From an uncultured Atopobiaceae bacterium (GTDB lineage Bacteria; Actinomycetota; Coriobacteriia; Coriobacteriales; Atopobiaceae), in assembly GCA_944320975.1 (NCBI GenBank), contig CALUJM010000005.1, positions 62,001 through 126,000 on the forward strand: 64,000 nucleotides of DNA, read 5' to 3'. Each line of letters begins with the position of its first letter. Position 1 is the first letter of the stretch. Shown in pieces: positions 32,303-41,691 of the stretch. Under the pieces are notes generated by a model, which was not told where the DNA came from, did not search any database, and saw nothing but the letters and a program-made list of their open reading frames with translations. Made by a program: the position numbers and the translations under genes.

Positions 32303-33600
32303 GAAGCCTCGTCCTCGACGCGATAGGGCTCGAGCGTCGATGCCATGCGGGGGTCGGCCTTGACGGTGGCGAGCAGGCCCTCCTGGACGTAGGTCTCGCG
32401 CATGACCTGGCAGCGCTCGTGGACCATCTTCATGAGCAGGCCCTTCTCGTAGGGCACGAGCACGCTCATCGTGACGCTGCCGCTCGCCGCCTCCTGGGCG
32501 ATGCGGTAGAGCAGGCCCCTGATGCCGGTGCCCTCGCGCGCGGAGATGGCCTGGGCGTCGGGATGGGCGAGAAGGGCCTCGCGCAGCACGTCCGCGTCGA
32601 CGAGGTCGCACTTGTTGAGCACGGTCACGCAGCGGATCTTGTCCGCATCGATGTCGGCGAGCACGGAGCGGACGGCCTCGATCTCGAGCTCGCGATGCGG
32701 GTCGGAGACGTCGACGACGAGCAGGATGAGGTCGGCCGCGCGCACCTCGGCGAGCGTGGACTTGAAGGACTCGACGAGCATGGTCGGGAGCTTCTGGATG
32801 AAGCCGACCGTGTCGGTCACCGTGATCTTGCGCCCCTCGTCGAGGTCGAGCGCGCGCGTCGTGGGGTCGAGCGTGGCGAAGAGCTCGTCTCGGACGTAGA
32901 CGTCGGCGCCCGTGAGGCGGTTGAGCAGCGTGGACTTGCCGGCGTTGGTGTAGCCCACGAGCGCGACGCGATAGACGCCGGAGTCCCAGCGCGCCTTGCT
33001 CTGCACGCCGCGCCTCCGCTCGAGGCGCTCGAGCTCGCGCCGCAGCGTCGAGATGCGCGCCCGCACCAGGCGCCGGTCCACCTCGAGCTGGCTCTCGCCC
33101 TGGCCGAAGCGGCTGCCGATGCCGCCGCGCGTCTGCTCCCCCACCAGGTGGCTCCACATGCCGCGCAGGCGCGGGAGCACGTACTGGAGCTGGGCGAGCT
33201 GCACCTGGAGGCGGCCCTCGTGGGTCTTGGCGTGCACGCCGAAGATGTCGAGGATAAGCGCCGTCCGGTCGATGATCTTGACGGGCTCGCCGACGATCTT
33301 CTCGAGGTTGGCCTGCTGCGAGGGGGTGAGCTCGTCGTCGAAGATGACGACGTCCGCCTCGAGGTTGCGCACGTAGGAGCAGAGCTCCTCGACCTTGCCC
33401 TTGCCGATGAAGGTCTTGGGCACGGGCGCGTCGAGGCGCTGCGTGAGCGTCATCACGACCTCGGCGCCGTCGGTCTCCGCGAGGCGCGCGAGCTCGGCGA
33501 GCGACTCCTCGCACGTCCACTCGGAGCGTCCCAGGTCCACACCGACGAGGATGGCGCGCTCGGGCACCGGTGCGGTCGAATGCGGCTTAAACCTCCCCAT
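32236..33600 (-). CDS. hflX: Ribosome-associated GTPase HflX
   Basis: 454 aa. N-terminal HflX domain (TFIGKGKVEELC), coiled region, then the G domain with GYTNAGKSTLLNRL (G1), DTVGFIQKLP (G3) and NKCDLVD (G4). It splits stalled or stress-inactivated 70S ribosomes. The last ~22 residues (SDPNPDLGPDQTGLECQQAL) are not family sequence: DPNPDLGP is the palindrome and the stop codon TAA comes from the repeat unit CTTTTAGTC. So the array has replaced the native tail. The start overlaps the miaA stop by 14 bp, placing it last in a spoVS-miaB-miaA-hflX operon. Confidence 0.95.
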   Translation of the reverse strand: MGRFKPHSTAPVPERAILVGVDLGRSEWTCEESLAELARLAETDGAEVVMTLTQRLDAPVPKTFIGKGKVEELCSYVRNLEADVVIFDDELTPSQQANLEKIVGEPVKIIDRTALILDIFGVHAKTHEGRLQVQLAQLQYVLPRLRGMWSHLVGEQTRGGIGSRFGQGESQLEVDRRLVRARISTLRRELERLERRRGVQSKARWDSGVYRVALVGYTNAGKSTLLNRLTGADVYVRDELFATLDPTTRALDLDEGRKITVTDTVGFIQKLPTMLVESFKSTLAEVRAADLILLVVDVSDPHRELEIEAVRSVLADIDADKIRCVTVLNKCDLVDADVLREALLAHPDAQAISAREGTGIRGLLYRIAQEAASGSVTMSVLVPYEKGLLMKMVHERCQVMRETYVQEGLLATVKADPRMASTLEPYRVEDEASDPNPDLGPDQTGLECQQALED

Positions 33601-34531
33601 CGGGCGCCTCCTCCCGCAGCTCGGACACGATCTGCCGCGCGGCGCCCTCGACGTCGCAGGCGTCGAGGTCGATCCACCTCACGCGCCCGTCGTGGCGAAA
33701 CCACGAGAGCTGCCGCTTGGCGTAGCGCCGCGAGCGCAGCTTGACCTGCTCGATAGCCTCGTCGATCGTGCACGCCCCGGCGAGCACCTCGAGGACCTCC
33801 TTGTAGCCGATGGCCTGGCCGGCGGTGCACTCGGTCGTGAGCCCGCGCCCGGCGAGACCGCGGACCTCCTCCACGAGCCCCGCCGCGACCATCTGGTCGA
33901 CGCGCTCGTCGATGCGCGCGTAGAGGCGCTCCCGCGCCATCGTGAGGCCCCAGATGCGAGCGCCGTAGTGCGGCCGCCGCTCATGGAGCCCCTCGTGGTG
34001 CCGGGCGTAGGAGACGCCCTCGTCGAGCATCTCGAGTGCGCGCACGACGCGACGGACGTTGTTGGGATGGATGAGCGCCGCGCTCTCGGGGTCGCGCTCG
34101 GCGAGAAGGGCGTGGAGCCCCTCAGGTCCCCGTTCGGCGGCGAGCGCCTCGTAGGAGCGGCGGCGCTCGTCGTCCTTCTCGCCCGACGGGAAGCTCATCT
34201 CGTCTATGACAGCGTTGAGGTAGAGGCCCGTGCCGCCCGCGAGGACCGGCAAGCGGCCCTCCGCGAGCAGCGCGTCGACGCAGGAGCGCGCCTGGGCCTG
34301 GAAGAGCTGGACGGAGTAGCTCTCGAGCGGGTCCGCCACGTCGACCATGAGCAGCGGGGCGCGCCGCTCGGCGACGGGCGTCTTGGCGGTGCCCACGTTC
34401 ATGCCGCGATACACCTGCATCGCGTCGACCGAGACCACCGACGAGCCGAGCTCGAGCGCAACGAGCTCGGAGACGGCGCTCTTGCCCGAGGCGGTGGGGC
34501 CGACGACGCAGGCGACGCGCGGCAGGCTCAT
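33587..34531 (-). CDS. miaA: tRNA dimethylallyltransferase
   Basis: 314 aa from ATG 34531, which overlaps the miaB stop (ATGA). P-loop GPTASGKS at 11-18, VDAMQVYRGM, GTGLYLNAV and the tRNA-binding region (TAGQAIGYKEV). Adds dimethylallyl to A37 of tRNAs reading UNN codons. miaB then thiomethylates the product, so the coupling is functional. Confidence 0.96.
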   Translation of the reverse strand: MSLPRVACVVGPTASGKSAVSELVALELGSSVVSVDAMQVYRGMNVGTAKTPVAERRAPLLMVDVADPLESYSVQLFQAQARSCVDALLAEGRLPVLAGGTGLYLNAVIDEMSFPSGEKDDERRRSYEALAAERGPEGLHALLAERDPESAALIHPNNVRRVVRALEMLDEGVSYARHHEGLHERRPHYGARIWGLTMARERLYARIDERVDQMVAAGLVEEVRGLAGRGLTTECTAGQAIGYKEVLEVLAGACTIDEAIEQVKLRSRRYAKRQLSWFRHDGRVRWIDLDACDVEGAARQIVSELREEAPDGEV

Positions 34532-35892
34532 CGAGGCTCGCCCTCGACGGTGCCGCGCAGGTACCACGTGCGCGCCTCCTCGACGCGCACGTCGACGATC
34601 TTGCCGACGTAGTCCTCGGGAGAGGCGCCCTCGGGCAGCGAGAAGTGCACGGTGCGGTTCTTCTCGCTGTGCCCCACCATCACGTCGCCGTCGCGCTTGG
34701 AGGAGCCCTCCACCAGGACGCTCACGAGCGCCCCGAGGTCCGCCTGGTTGGCGTCGTGCGCCTGCTGGGCAACGAGATCGGCGAGGCGGTCGAAGCGGTC
34801 CTGGATGACCTCGTGCGGGGTGTCGTCGGGCATCTTGGCCGCCGGCGTGCCGGGGCGGCGGGAGTAGATGAACGTGAAGGCCGAGGAGAACGCGGCCTCG
34901 CGCACGAGCGAGAGCGTGTCCAGGAAGTCCTCCTCGGTCTCCCCCGGAAATCCCACGATGATGTCGGTCGAGAGGGCGAGCCCGGGGACCTGGGCGCGCA
35001 GGCGTCGCACGAGGTCGAGGTACTCCTCGCGGGTGTAGCTGCGGTTCATGGCCTTGAGGACGCGCGTGGAGCCGCTCTGGACCGCGAGGTGCAGGTGCGG
35101 CATCACGGCGGGGAGCTCCGCCATGGCGGCGATGGTCTCGTCGGAGAGGTCCTTGGGGTTAGACGAGGTGAAGCGGATGCGCTCCACGCCCGTGGCCGCG
35201 ACGCGGCGCAGCAGCTCGGCGAAACGGGGCTCGCCGTAGATGTTGCGCCCGTAGGAGTTGACGTTCTGGCCCAGCAGCGTCACCTCGCGCACGCCGTCGG
35301 CGACGAGGTGCTCGACCTCGGCGACGACGCTCTCCATCGTGCGGCTCTTCTCGCGGCCGCGCACGTAGGGGACGATGCAGTAGGTGCAGAAGTTGTTGCA
35401 CCCGGTCATGATGGGCACCCAGGCGTGGAAAGGGCTCTCGCGGCGGCTGGGGAGGTCGGTGGAGAAGGGGCGGTCCTCCTCGACGGTGTCAACCTCCACG
35501 GCGCGGCCGTCTCCCTCGAAGGCCTCGGCGAGAAGGGCGGGCAGGCTCGCGAGCGCGCTCGTGCCGAACACGACGTCGGCGCAGGCGATGTGCTCCCGGA
35601 TGCGCTCGCCGTCGCGCTGGGCGATGCAGCCGCCGATGGCCACCACGCGCCGTCCCGAGGGCGGCTTAGGGGCGGACACCATGGCGGACGCCTGGCCGTA
35701 GAGGCGCTGGTCGGCGTTCTCTCGGACGCAGCAGGTCATGAAGACAACGATGTCGGCGTCGTCGGCCTCGGGGACGCAGATGCAGCCGCAGGAGTCCAGC
35801 AGGCCCGCCACGCGCTCGGAGTCGTGGAGGTTCATCTGGCAGCCGAAGGTCTTGACGCAGTAGGTCTTGCCTACGAGCACGGGAGGCGTCAT
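34528..35892 (-). CDS. miaB: tRNA-2-methylthio-N6-dimethylallyladenosine synthase
   Basis: 454 aa. ATG 35892 overlaps the spoVS stop; the frame continues upstream only as shadow. Auxiliary cluster ligands C18 (KTFGCQMN), C54 and C89 (IGGC); radical SAM ligands C165, C169 and C172 (GCNNFCTYC). GQNVNSYG and SGSTRVLKAMNR are MiaB hallmarks. C-terminal TRAM domain. Adds the 2-methylthio group to i6A37. Confidence 0.96.
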   Translation of the reverse strand: MTPPVLVGKTYCVKTFGCQMNLHDSERVAGLLDSCGCICVPEADDADIVVFMTCCVRENADQRLYGQASAMVSAPKPPSGRRVVAIGGCIAQRDGERIREHIACADVVFGTSALASLPALLAEAFEGDGRAVEVDTVEEDRPFSTDLPSRRESPFHAWVPIMTGCNNFCTYCIVPYVRGREKSRTMESVVAEVEHLVADGVREVTLLGQNVNSYGRNIYGEPRFAELLRRVAATGVERIRFTSSNPKDLSDETIAAMAELPAVMPHLHLAVQSGSTRVLKAMNRSYTREEYLDLVRRLRAQVPGLALSTDIIVGFPGETEEDFLDTLSLVREAAFSSAFTFIYSRRPGTPAAKMPDDTPHEVIQDRFDRLADLVAQQAHDANQADLGALVSVLVEGSSKRDGDVMVGHSEKNRTVHFSLPEGASPEDYVGKIVDVRVEEARTWYLRGTVEGEPR

Positions 35893-36200
35893 CGGGCCAT
35901 CAGCTCCGGGGCGTCGGAGGCCACGGAGGGCGCGGCGAGGCGGTGGACGTAGACGGCGATGCGGATCGCCGTGCGGCTCTCCCCGCCGATCTCGATGTCC
36001 GAGAAGGTCGGCGCGCAGGAGATGTCGATCCCGGTGGGGATGAGGAAGCCGCGCGCGATGGCGATGGCCTTGATCGCCTGGTTGACGGCGCCGGCCCCGA
36101 CGCACTGGATGTTGACGGGCACCTCGTCCTTGACGAGGCCCGCGATGGCGCCGGCGACGGAGGCCGGCGACGACTTGCTCGACACCTTCAGATAGTCCAT
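35889..36200 (-). CDS. spoVS: Stage V sporulation protein S family (Alba-like)
   Basis: 103 aa. MDYLKVSSKSSPASVAGAIA, then VGAGAVNQAIKAIAIARGFL and FSDIEIGGESRTAIRI, match SpoVS, a small Alba-fold nucleic-acid-binding protein. It occurs in many non-sporulating bacteria. The C-terminal ~18 residues are an extra Ala/Ser-rich tail. The gene leads the miaB-miaA-hflX operon, near rny, which suggests an RNA-linked role. Confidence 0.93.
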   Translation of the reverse strand: MDYLKVSSKSSPASVAGAIAGLVKDEVPVNIQCVGAGAVNQAIKAIAIARGFLIPTGIDISCAPTFSDIEIGGESRTAIRIAVYVHRLAAPSVASDAPELMAR

Positions 36201-36300
36201 GTCAATCTCCTGCTGCGTGGCTCCCGTGAGCTGCTGCGAATCTGCTTCATGAGTTCTCGAAGAATTCTACTGGTTATGGCGGTCGTTGAGAAGTGCGGGG

Positions 36301-37383
36301 CTAGTCGCTCTCCTCGAGGTCGAAGGTGACGGTGATCTTGCGCCGGCCGACCCTGATCTTGGGATCGGATGAGAGCGAGAGGTAGTAGCGGTCGGCGAGA
36401 AGCCCGAAGTCGCGCTCGAGGGCGCGGGAGAACTCGGCGAGGTCCTCCCGGGAGACCCGAAGGCCGCGGCGGTCCCGCTCGAGGTCGACCTCTCGCGGGC
36501 CGCAGGCGGGCGCCTCCGAGCGAGTGAGCCGCGAGAGGACGCTCCTGAGCGGCCTGACCTCCCCCGAGACGATGCGGTGGGCGGTGCGCTCGGACATGTC
36601 CAGCCCCACGGCGAGCGCCTGGGCGCGCAGCTCCGAGGCGTCCGCGGCGGCGCGGAGGCGCTCGAGGACGGGAAGCTCGGAGAGGGAGTCGAGGAAGAGG
36701 AGCTCGGAGGCGTCGACCGTGCTCCGGGCGCGGGCGCGCGCGGTGGCGGCGATCTCAGCGGGGGAGCCCACGTAGACCTCGCACGAGGAGCGCTCCTCGA
36801 GGGCGAACTCGCAGCACGTGCGCACGATGTTGTGGGGTCCTCGGACGCAGGCGAGCTCGCCGTCCCCTCCCCGCTCGACGACCGGCCAGCTGGACTGGTC
36901 GGCGCGCTCGGGCAGCTCCCGGGCGTCGGTCACCACGCGGATGGCGGCTCCCCTGCCGGGCGCGGAGCTGACCACCTCGGCGCTGACGGCGTTCTCGCGG
37001 ATGGAGAAGAGCGCCATGCCGCGCCCGTGGACGCCCCAGCGGTCCATGTGGACGCTGTCGAGCTTGGAGGTCACGCGCGCCTCGAAGACGCGCTCGTGCA
37101 TGTCCTCGGGGATGCCGGCGCCGTCATCGAGCATCGTCGTGGTGCGCAGGTCCCCGTCGCGGGTCGTCGCCACGTAGATGTGGCGCGCCCCGGCGTCACG
37201 GGCGTTGCGCAGCATCTCGATGACGGCGTCCTCCACGCAGCGGACGTCGTGCTTGGCCTGGCGGCGCTCCGCCTCCGCGACCCGGAGGCGGACGTAGCCC
37301 TCGCCGAGGCTCTCCTCGACGCGCAGCGCGCGCTCCCCTCCCATGGAGGAGACGAAGGCGACGAGGTCCTCCGCGGCGGCCAT
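36301..37383 (-). CDS. GHKL-type ATP-binding protein
   Basis: 360 aa. The Bergerat fold motifs are clear: N box E56-MLRN60-ARDAG, G1 DDGAGIP (86-92), G2 GVHGRGMAL (117-125). The C-terminal ~200 residues are helical with a DLERDRRGLRVSREDLAEFS stretch and match no family I know; there is no histidine kinase H box or MutL-type C-terminal domain. It begins 6 bp after the rny stop, so the two are probably cotranscribed. Possible roles: chaperone-like or topoisomerase VI-B-like ATP switch linked to RNA metabolism. Function not assigned. Confidence 0.8.
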   Translation of the reverse strand: MAAAEDLVAFVSSMGGERALRVEESLGEGYVRLRVAEAERRQAKHDVRCVEDAVIEMLRNARDAGARHIYVATTRDGDLRTTTMLDDGAGIPEDMHERVFEARVTSKLDSVHMDRWGVHGRGMALFSIRENAVSAEVVSSAPGRGAAIRVVTDARELPERADQSSWPVVERGGDGELACVRGPHNIVRTCCEFALEERSSCEVYVGSPAEIAATARARARSTVDASELLFLDSLSELPVLERLRAAADASELRAQALAVGLDMSERTAHRIVSGEVRPLRSVLSRLTRSEAPACGPREVDLERDRRGLRVSREDLAEFSRALERDFGLLADRYYLSLSSDPKIRVGRRKITVTFDLEESD

Positions 37384-37389
37384 GGGCGG

Positions 37390-38943
37390 CTACTTCGCGA
37401 CGTCGACGGCGCGGGACTCGCGGATCACGACGACGCGGACCTGGCCGGGATACTCCATCTCGTCCTCGATCTGCTTGGCGATGTCGTGGGCGAGGACGGT
37501 CGCCTGGGCGTCGGAGATCTTCTCGGGCTCGACCATGACGTGGAGCTCGCGGCCGGCCTGCATGGCGTAGGTGCGCTCGACGCCGTCGTGGGCGTTGGAG
37601 ATCTCCTCAAGCTTCTCGAGGCGCTTGATGTAGTTCTCTGCGGACTCGCGGCGGGCGCCGGGACGGGCGGCGGAGATGGCGTCGGCGGCCTGCACGAGGA
37701 CGTCGAGGACGGTGTCCGGGTCGACGTCGGCGTGGTGCGCCTCGATGGCGTGGACGATGTCGGGACGCTCGCCGTAGCGGCGGGCGAGGTCGGCGCCGAT
37801 CACGGCGTGCGGGCCCTCGACCTCATGGTCGATTGCCTTGCCGAGGTCGTGCAGGAGGCCGGCGCGCTTGGCGGGCGCCTCGTCGAGGCCGAGCTCGGAG
37901 GCCATGATGCCGCAGAGCGCGGAGACCTGGACGGAGTGGGAGAGCACGTTCTGGCCGAAGGAGGTGCGGTAGCGCAGGGCGCCGAGGGTCTTCACGAGCT
38001 CGGGGTGCAGGTCGTGGATGCCGGCATCGAAGGCGGCCTGCTCGCCGGCCTCGCGGACGCGCTCGGCGACCAGCGCCTCGGCCTTCTTGTAGAGCTCCTC
38101 GATGCGCGCGGGGTGGATGCGCCCGTCGGCGATGAGGTTCTCCAGGGCGACGCGGGCGGTCTCGCGGCGGACCGGGTCGAAGCTGGAGAGGACGACGGTC
38201 TCGGGGGTGTCGTCGATGACGAGGGAGACGCCGGAGACCTGCTCAAACGTGCGGATGTTGCGGCCCTCGCGGCCGATGATGCGGCCCTTGAGGTCGTCGG
38301 AGGGGATGTGGACGGAGGTGACGGTGATCTCGCCGGCCTGGTCGGCGGCGCAGCGCTGGATGGCGGTGGAGATGATCTCGCGGGCCGTCTTGTCGGCCTT
38401 GGCGCGCACGGACTGCTCGGCCTCGCGCAGGATCTGGGCCTCCTCGCGGACGGACTCGGCGCGGACGCGGGCGAGCAGCTCGTCGTGGGCCTCGTCGGAG
38501 GAGAGGCCGGCGATGCGCTCGAGCTCGGCGGACTGGCGCTCGACCATCTCGTCGAGGTCCGCCTTGCGGCGGTCGAGCTGGCCCTGGAGGCTGGAGAGCT
38601 GGTGCTCGCGGCGGTCGAGGGCGTCGTTTCTGTGGTCGAGCGACTCCTCGCGCTGCATGATGCGGTTCTCGAGGTTCTGGAGCTCGTGCTTGCGCTTCTT
38701 CTCCTCGGCCTCGGAGCTCTGCTTCAGGGCGAGGATCTGCTCCTTGGCCTCTAGGATGGCCTCCTTCTTGGAGCTCTCGGCCTGGCGCCTGGCCTCGGAG
38801 GCGATGCGCTCGGCCTCCCCGTGCGCGGCGGCGAGCTTGGCCTCGGCGTCCTTGAGCTTGGAGTCGCTCTGGCCGGCTAGGATGAAGTAGACGATGACGG
38901 CGCCGACTGCCAGGCCGACCGCCCCTGCGATGACAAATTCCAT
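37390..38943 (-). CDS. rny: Ribonuclease Y
   Basis: 517 aa. One N-terminal transmembrane helix (EFVIAGAVGLAVGAVIVYFI), a ~180-residue coiled coil, a KH domain (IIGREGRNIRTFEQVSG) and an HD domain (LLHDLGKAIDHE). Membrane-anchored endonuclease that starts mRNA decay. With rnj, pnp and ybeY also in the window, most of the RNA-decay set is close together. ATG 38943 is the first residue of the anchor. Confidence 0.96.
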   Translation of the reverse strand: MEFVIAGAVGLAVGAVIVYFILAGQSDSKLKDAEAKLAAAHGEAERIASEARRQAESSKKEAILEAKEQILALKQSSEAEEKKRKHELQNLENRIMQREESLDHRNDALDRREHQLSSLQGQLDRRKADLDEMVERQSAELERIAGLSSDEAHDELLARVRAESVREEAQILREAEQSVRAKADKTAREIISTAIQRCAADQAGEITVTSVHIPSDDLKGRIIGREGRNIRTFEQVSGVSLVIDDTPETVVLSSFDPVRRETARVALENLIADGRIHPARIEELYKKAEALVAERVREAGEQAAFDAGIHDLHPELVKTLGALRYRTSFGQNVLSHSVQVSALCGIMASELGLDEAPAKRAGLLHDLGKAIDHEVEGPHAVIGADLARRYGERPDIVHAIEAHHADVDPDTVLDVLVQAADAISAARPGARRESAENYIKRLEKLEEISNAHDGVERTYAMQAGRELHVMVEPEKISDAQATVLAHDIAKQIEDEMEYPGQVRVVVIRESRAVDVAK

Positions 38944-39200
38944 GGCTGCTCCTCAGGTGTTGCGTTCTTTTTGTAGCGTGGTTCAGGAGACCATGGCGCA
39001 CGCGCCATGGAACCCGCCATCGGAGGTGCAGTCCTGGCGCCTTCGCAGAGAACGATCCTATGAACAGCTAGCGTGACGGTTCCGAGAATATGGACATCAG
39101 CTGGCCAACCAGCGTGAGAATGCGCTCCAATAGCCCTCTCATCCTAGCGTCAGGACGGGCGTGCTGTCAAATGCGCCTGAGGTAGCGAGGGCCACGAGGC
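38944..39200. other. Gap between recX and rny, with a possible 24-residue peptide
   Basis: 257 bp, AT-richer than its surroundings. On the minus strand ATG 39142 to TAG 39068 would encode MRGLLERILTLVGQLMSIFS plus EPSR, an amphipathic hydrophobic peptide. No strong ribosome site precedes it, so translation is doubtful. Nothing else was recognised. Confidence 0.3.
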
Positions 39201-39851
39201 CTAGTCTGCGGAGCCGACGACCTCGCGCGCGACGTCGGACGCCACGCCGTAGGAAAAGCCCCTGCCCACGAGGAAGCGGGCCACCTTCTGATAGTCGTTC
39301 CGCCCGGTGAGGCGGCGCCGGGACGCCAGGGCAAGGGCCCGGGAGCGCTCGTCCTCGCCGTCTGTGAACTCCTCGGGCCAGCCCGCGATGGCCCCCGGGT
39401 CGACGCCGCGGCGCTCGAGCTCGCGCTCGACGCGCAGCCTCCCCCATCCCGAGAGCACCTTGGAGCGCGCGAAGGCCGCTCCGTAGCGGGCATCGTCGAC
39501 CAGGCCGCACTCGCGCGCCCACGCAAGCGCCTCCCCCGCGACGGAATCGCGGTAGCCCTCCTCGCGAAGCCTCTGGGAGACCTCGAGGGAGGTGTAGTCG
39601 CGCCGCCCGAGCAGCTCGGCGATGCGGGCGCGGGCGCATGAGAGGGCGCACTCGTCGAGAAGGGCGAGCAGCTCGGACCGGGTGGCGGGGGCAGCATCGG
39701 CGGCGGACAGGCGCCTCCCCACGGCCACGGGCACGCGGAGCTCCTCGCTGCCGCGCTCCGTCGTCAGCCTGAGGGTCGAGCGGCGCAGCCGGGCGGGGCG
39801 GCGCCCCGCCTCGGGGGCTGCGACCTCCCAGCCCGTGAGACGCTCGCTCAC
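39201..39851 (-). CDS. recX: Regulatory protein RecX
   Basis: 216 aa from GTG 39851, which overlaps the recA stop (GTGA); longer frame extensions lie inside recA. Tandem three-helix repeats are visible: [35 protein letters not shown]...[16 protein letters not shown], and the final [20 protein letters not shown]. The N-terminal ~60 residues are extra. It modulates RecA filaments. Coupled expression with recA is typical of Actinobacteria. Confidence 0.93.
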   Translation of the reverse strand: MSERLTGWEVAAPEAGRRPARLRRSTLRLTTERGSEELRVPVAVGRRLSAADAAPATRSELLALLDECALSCARARIAELLGRRDYTSLEVSQRLREEGYRDSVAGEALAWARECGLVDDARYGAAFARSKVLSGWGRLRVERELERRGVDPGAIAGWPEEFTDGEDERSRALALASRRRLTGRNDYQKVARFLVGRGFSYGVASDVAREVVGSAD

Positions 39852-40948
39852 AGCCCGGCGCCCTCCGGCGCGGCATCGAGGTCGACGACCTCGCCGACGC
39901 GCTCGTCGCCCAGCTCGAGGCCGCACGCGACGCGCACGCGATGGTCGATCTCCTCCATGAGGTCGGGATTGGAGGCGAGGAACTCCTTGGCGGCCTCGCG
40001 ACCCTGGCCGAGGCGCTCCTTGTCGTAGGTGAACCACGCGCCCGACTTGCTCACGATGCCGTGGTCGACCGCCATGTCCAGGATCGAGCCCTCCTTGGAG
40101 ATGCCCTGGCCGTACATGATGTCGAACTCGGCCTGCTTGAAGGGCGGGGCCACCTTGTTCTTGACGACCTTCACGCGGACGCGGTTGCCCACGACCTCGC
40201 TGTTGACCTTGATGGAGTCGACGCGGCGGATGTCCATGCGTACGGAGGCGAAGAACTTGAGCGCGCGGCCGCCCGGCGTGGTCTCGGGGTTGCCGAACAT
40301 GACGCCGATCTTCTCGCGCAGCTGGTTGATGAAGATGCAGGTGGTGTTTGACTTGGCCAGCGAGCCCGCGAGCTTGCGGAGGGCCTGGCTCATGAGGCGC
40401 GCCTGGAGGCCGACGGTGGAGTCTCCGATCTCGCCCTCGATCTCCGCGCGCGGGGTGAGGGCGGCCACCGAGTCGACGACCACGACGTCGATGGCGCCGG
40501 AGCGCACGAGCATGTCGCAGATCTCGAGCGCCTGCTCGCCGTAGTCCGGCTGGGAGATGAGGACCTCGTCGATGTCCACGCCGATGCGGGCGGCGTAGCC
40601 CGGGTCGAGCGCGTGCTCCGCGTCGATGAAGGCGACGACGCCGCCCATGGCCTGCGCCTCGGCGAGGATCTCGAGGGAGAGGGTGGTCTTGCCCGAGGAC
40701 TCCGGCCCGTAGATCTCTATGATGCGGCCGCGCGGGACGCCGCCGATGCCCAGCGCCGCGTCGAGCGCGATCGAGCCGGTGGGGATGGCCTCGACCTCGT
40801 AGCTGGGGCCGTCGTCCCCGAAGCGCATGATGGCCCCCTTGCCGAAGCGCTTCTCGATCTCCTCGGTGGTTGCGGTGAGGACCTGCTCGCGCTCCTCGCC
40901 GGTGGTGCGCGGACGAATCTCCTTGGTGATGCCCTTGGTCTTGGCCAT
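39848..40948 (-). CDS. recA: Recombinase A
   Basis: 366 aa. ATG 40948 begins [10 protein letters not shown]; Walker A GPESSGKT at 81-88, DNA-binding loop [20 protein letters not shown] and [18 protein letters not shown] are intact. Drives homologous recombination and LexA cleavage. An SOS box sits in the promoter. The ~14-residue N-terminal extension before the core is modest. recX follows with overlap. Confidence 0.98.
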   Translation of the reverse strand: MAKTKGITKEIRPRTTGEEREQVLTATTEEIEKRFGKGAIMRFGDDGPSYEVEAIPTGSIALDAALGIGGVPRGRIIEIYGPESSGKTTLSLEILAEAQAMGGVVAFIDAEHALDPGYAARIGVDIDEVLISQPDYGEQALEICDMLVRSGAIDVVVVDSVAALTPRAEIEGEIGDSTVGLQARLMSQALRKLAGSLAKSNTTCIFINQLREKIGVMFGNPETTPGGRALKFFASVRMDIRRVDSIKVNSEVVGNRVRVKVVKNKVAPPFKQAEFDIMYGQGISKEGSILDMAVDHGIVSKSGAWFTYDKERLGQGREAAKEFLASNPDLMEEIDHRVRVACGLELGDERVGEVVDLDAAPEGAGL

Positions 40949-40978
40949 GCTCACTCCCTCGCTCGTTCTGTCGCCGTG

Positions 40979-41007
40979 ATGGTATACGAACAACCGTTCT
41001 GAGTCAA
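40979..41007 (-). promoter_or_regulatory. recA promoter with SOS box
   Basis: On the minus strand TTGACT (41007-41002), a 17-bp spacer and TACCAT (40984-40979). The spacer contains AGAACGGTTGTTCG (41000-40987), a perfect CGAAC-N4-GTTC(T) LexA box. Confidence 0.85.
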
Positions 41008-41152
41008 GCCTCATGGCCCGAGGGTAGCAGGGCGGGCTTGCGCCGGGCTGCGCCCCGGCTCGCACCCGACTTCACGGCAGCCGCCGCGCGTCTGCCGGCC
41101 GCGTGCCGAGAAGCACGTGGGGGCGCCGGCACCGGCGGCGCGCCGCGGGCGC

Positions 41153-41689
41153 CTAGAGGTCCGCCGCCCCCGTGTTCTCCACAACACCTTCACGAAGGAG
41201 CTCGACGGCGCGGGCCGCGGCGGCGTGGCGCACCGCCGCGCGGTCGCCCTCGAGGGAAAGAAGGGCGCTGCGCTCCCCCGCCGGCGTGGAGAGCCCCAGC
41301 CAGACGGTCCCCACGGGCTTGCCGGGCTCCTCGCCGCCCGGGCCGGCGATGCCGGTCACCGAGACGGCGACGTCGCATCCCAGGACGAAGCGGGCGCCGC
41401 GGGCCATCTGCTCGGCGCACTCCGCCGAGACGGCCCCGAGGGAGGCGTCGTCGAACACGTCGTCCGATACGCCCAGCACCGCGCGCTTGACGTCGATCGC
41501 GTAGCTCACCACGCCGCCGCGCACGACGTCGGAGGAGCCGGGCACGGCCGTGAGGCAGGCGCTCACCAGGCCGCCGGTGCAGGACTCGGCGGTGCCGAGC
41601 GTGAGGCCCCGCCCGCGGGCCGCCTCGAGCAGCTCGGCGCAGGACGCGAAGAGGTCCGGGTCGTCGGAGAAGATCTCGTTGTCCGCCAT
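41153..41689 (-). CDS. CinA C-terminal domain protein (nicotinamide-nucleotide amidohydrolase)
   Basis: 178 aa, only the PncC-type amidohydrolase domain; the N-terminal molybdopterin-like domain of full CinA is absent. GTAESCTGGLVSACLTAVPG holds the catalytic Ser, and SVTGIAGPGG and PVGTVWLGLS are family blocks. Deamidates NMN in the pyridine nucleotide cycle. Two bp from pgsA and upstream of recA, the classic cinA-recA neighbourhood. Confidence 0.93.
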   Translation of the reverse strand: MADNEIFSDDPDLFASCAELLEAARGRGLTLGTAESCTGGLVSACLTAVPGSSDVVRGGVVSYAIDVKRAVLGVSDDVFDDASLGAVSAECAEQMARGARFVLGCDVAVSVTGIAGPGGEEPGKPVGTVWLGLSTPAGERSALLSLEGDRAAVRHAAAARAVELLREGVVENTGAADL

Positions 41690-41691
41690 GG

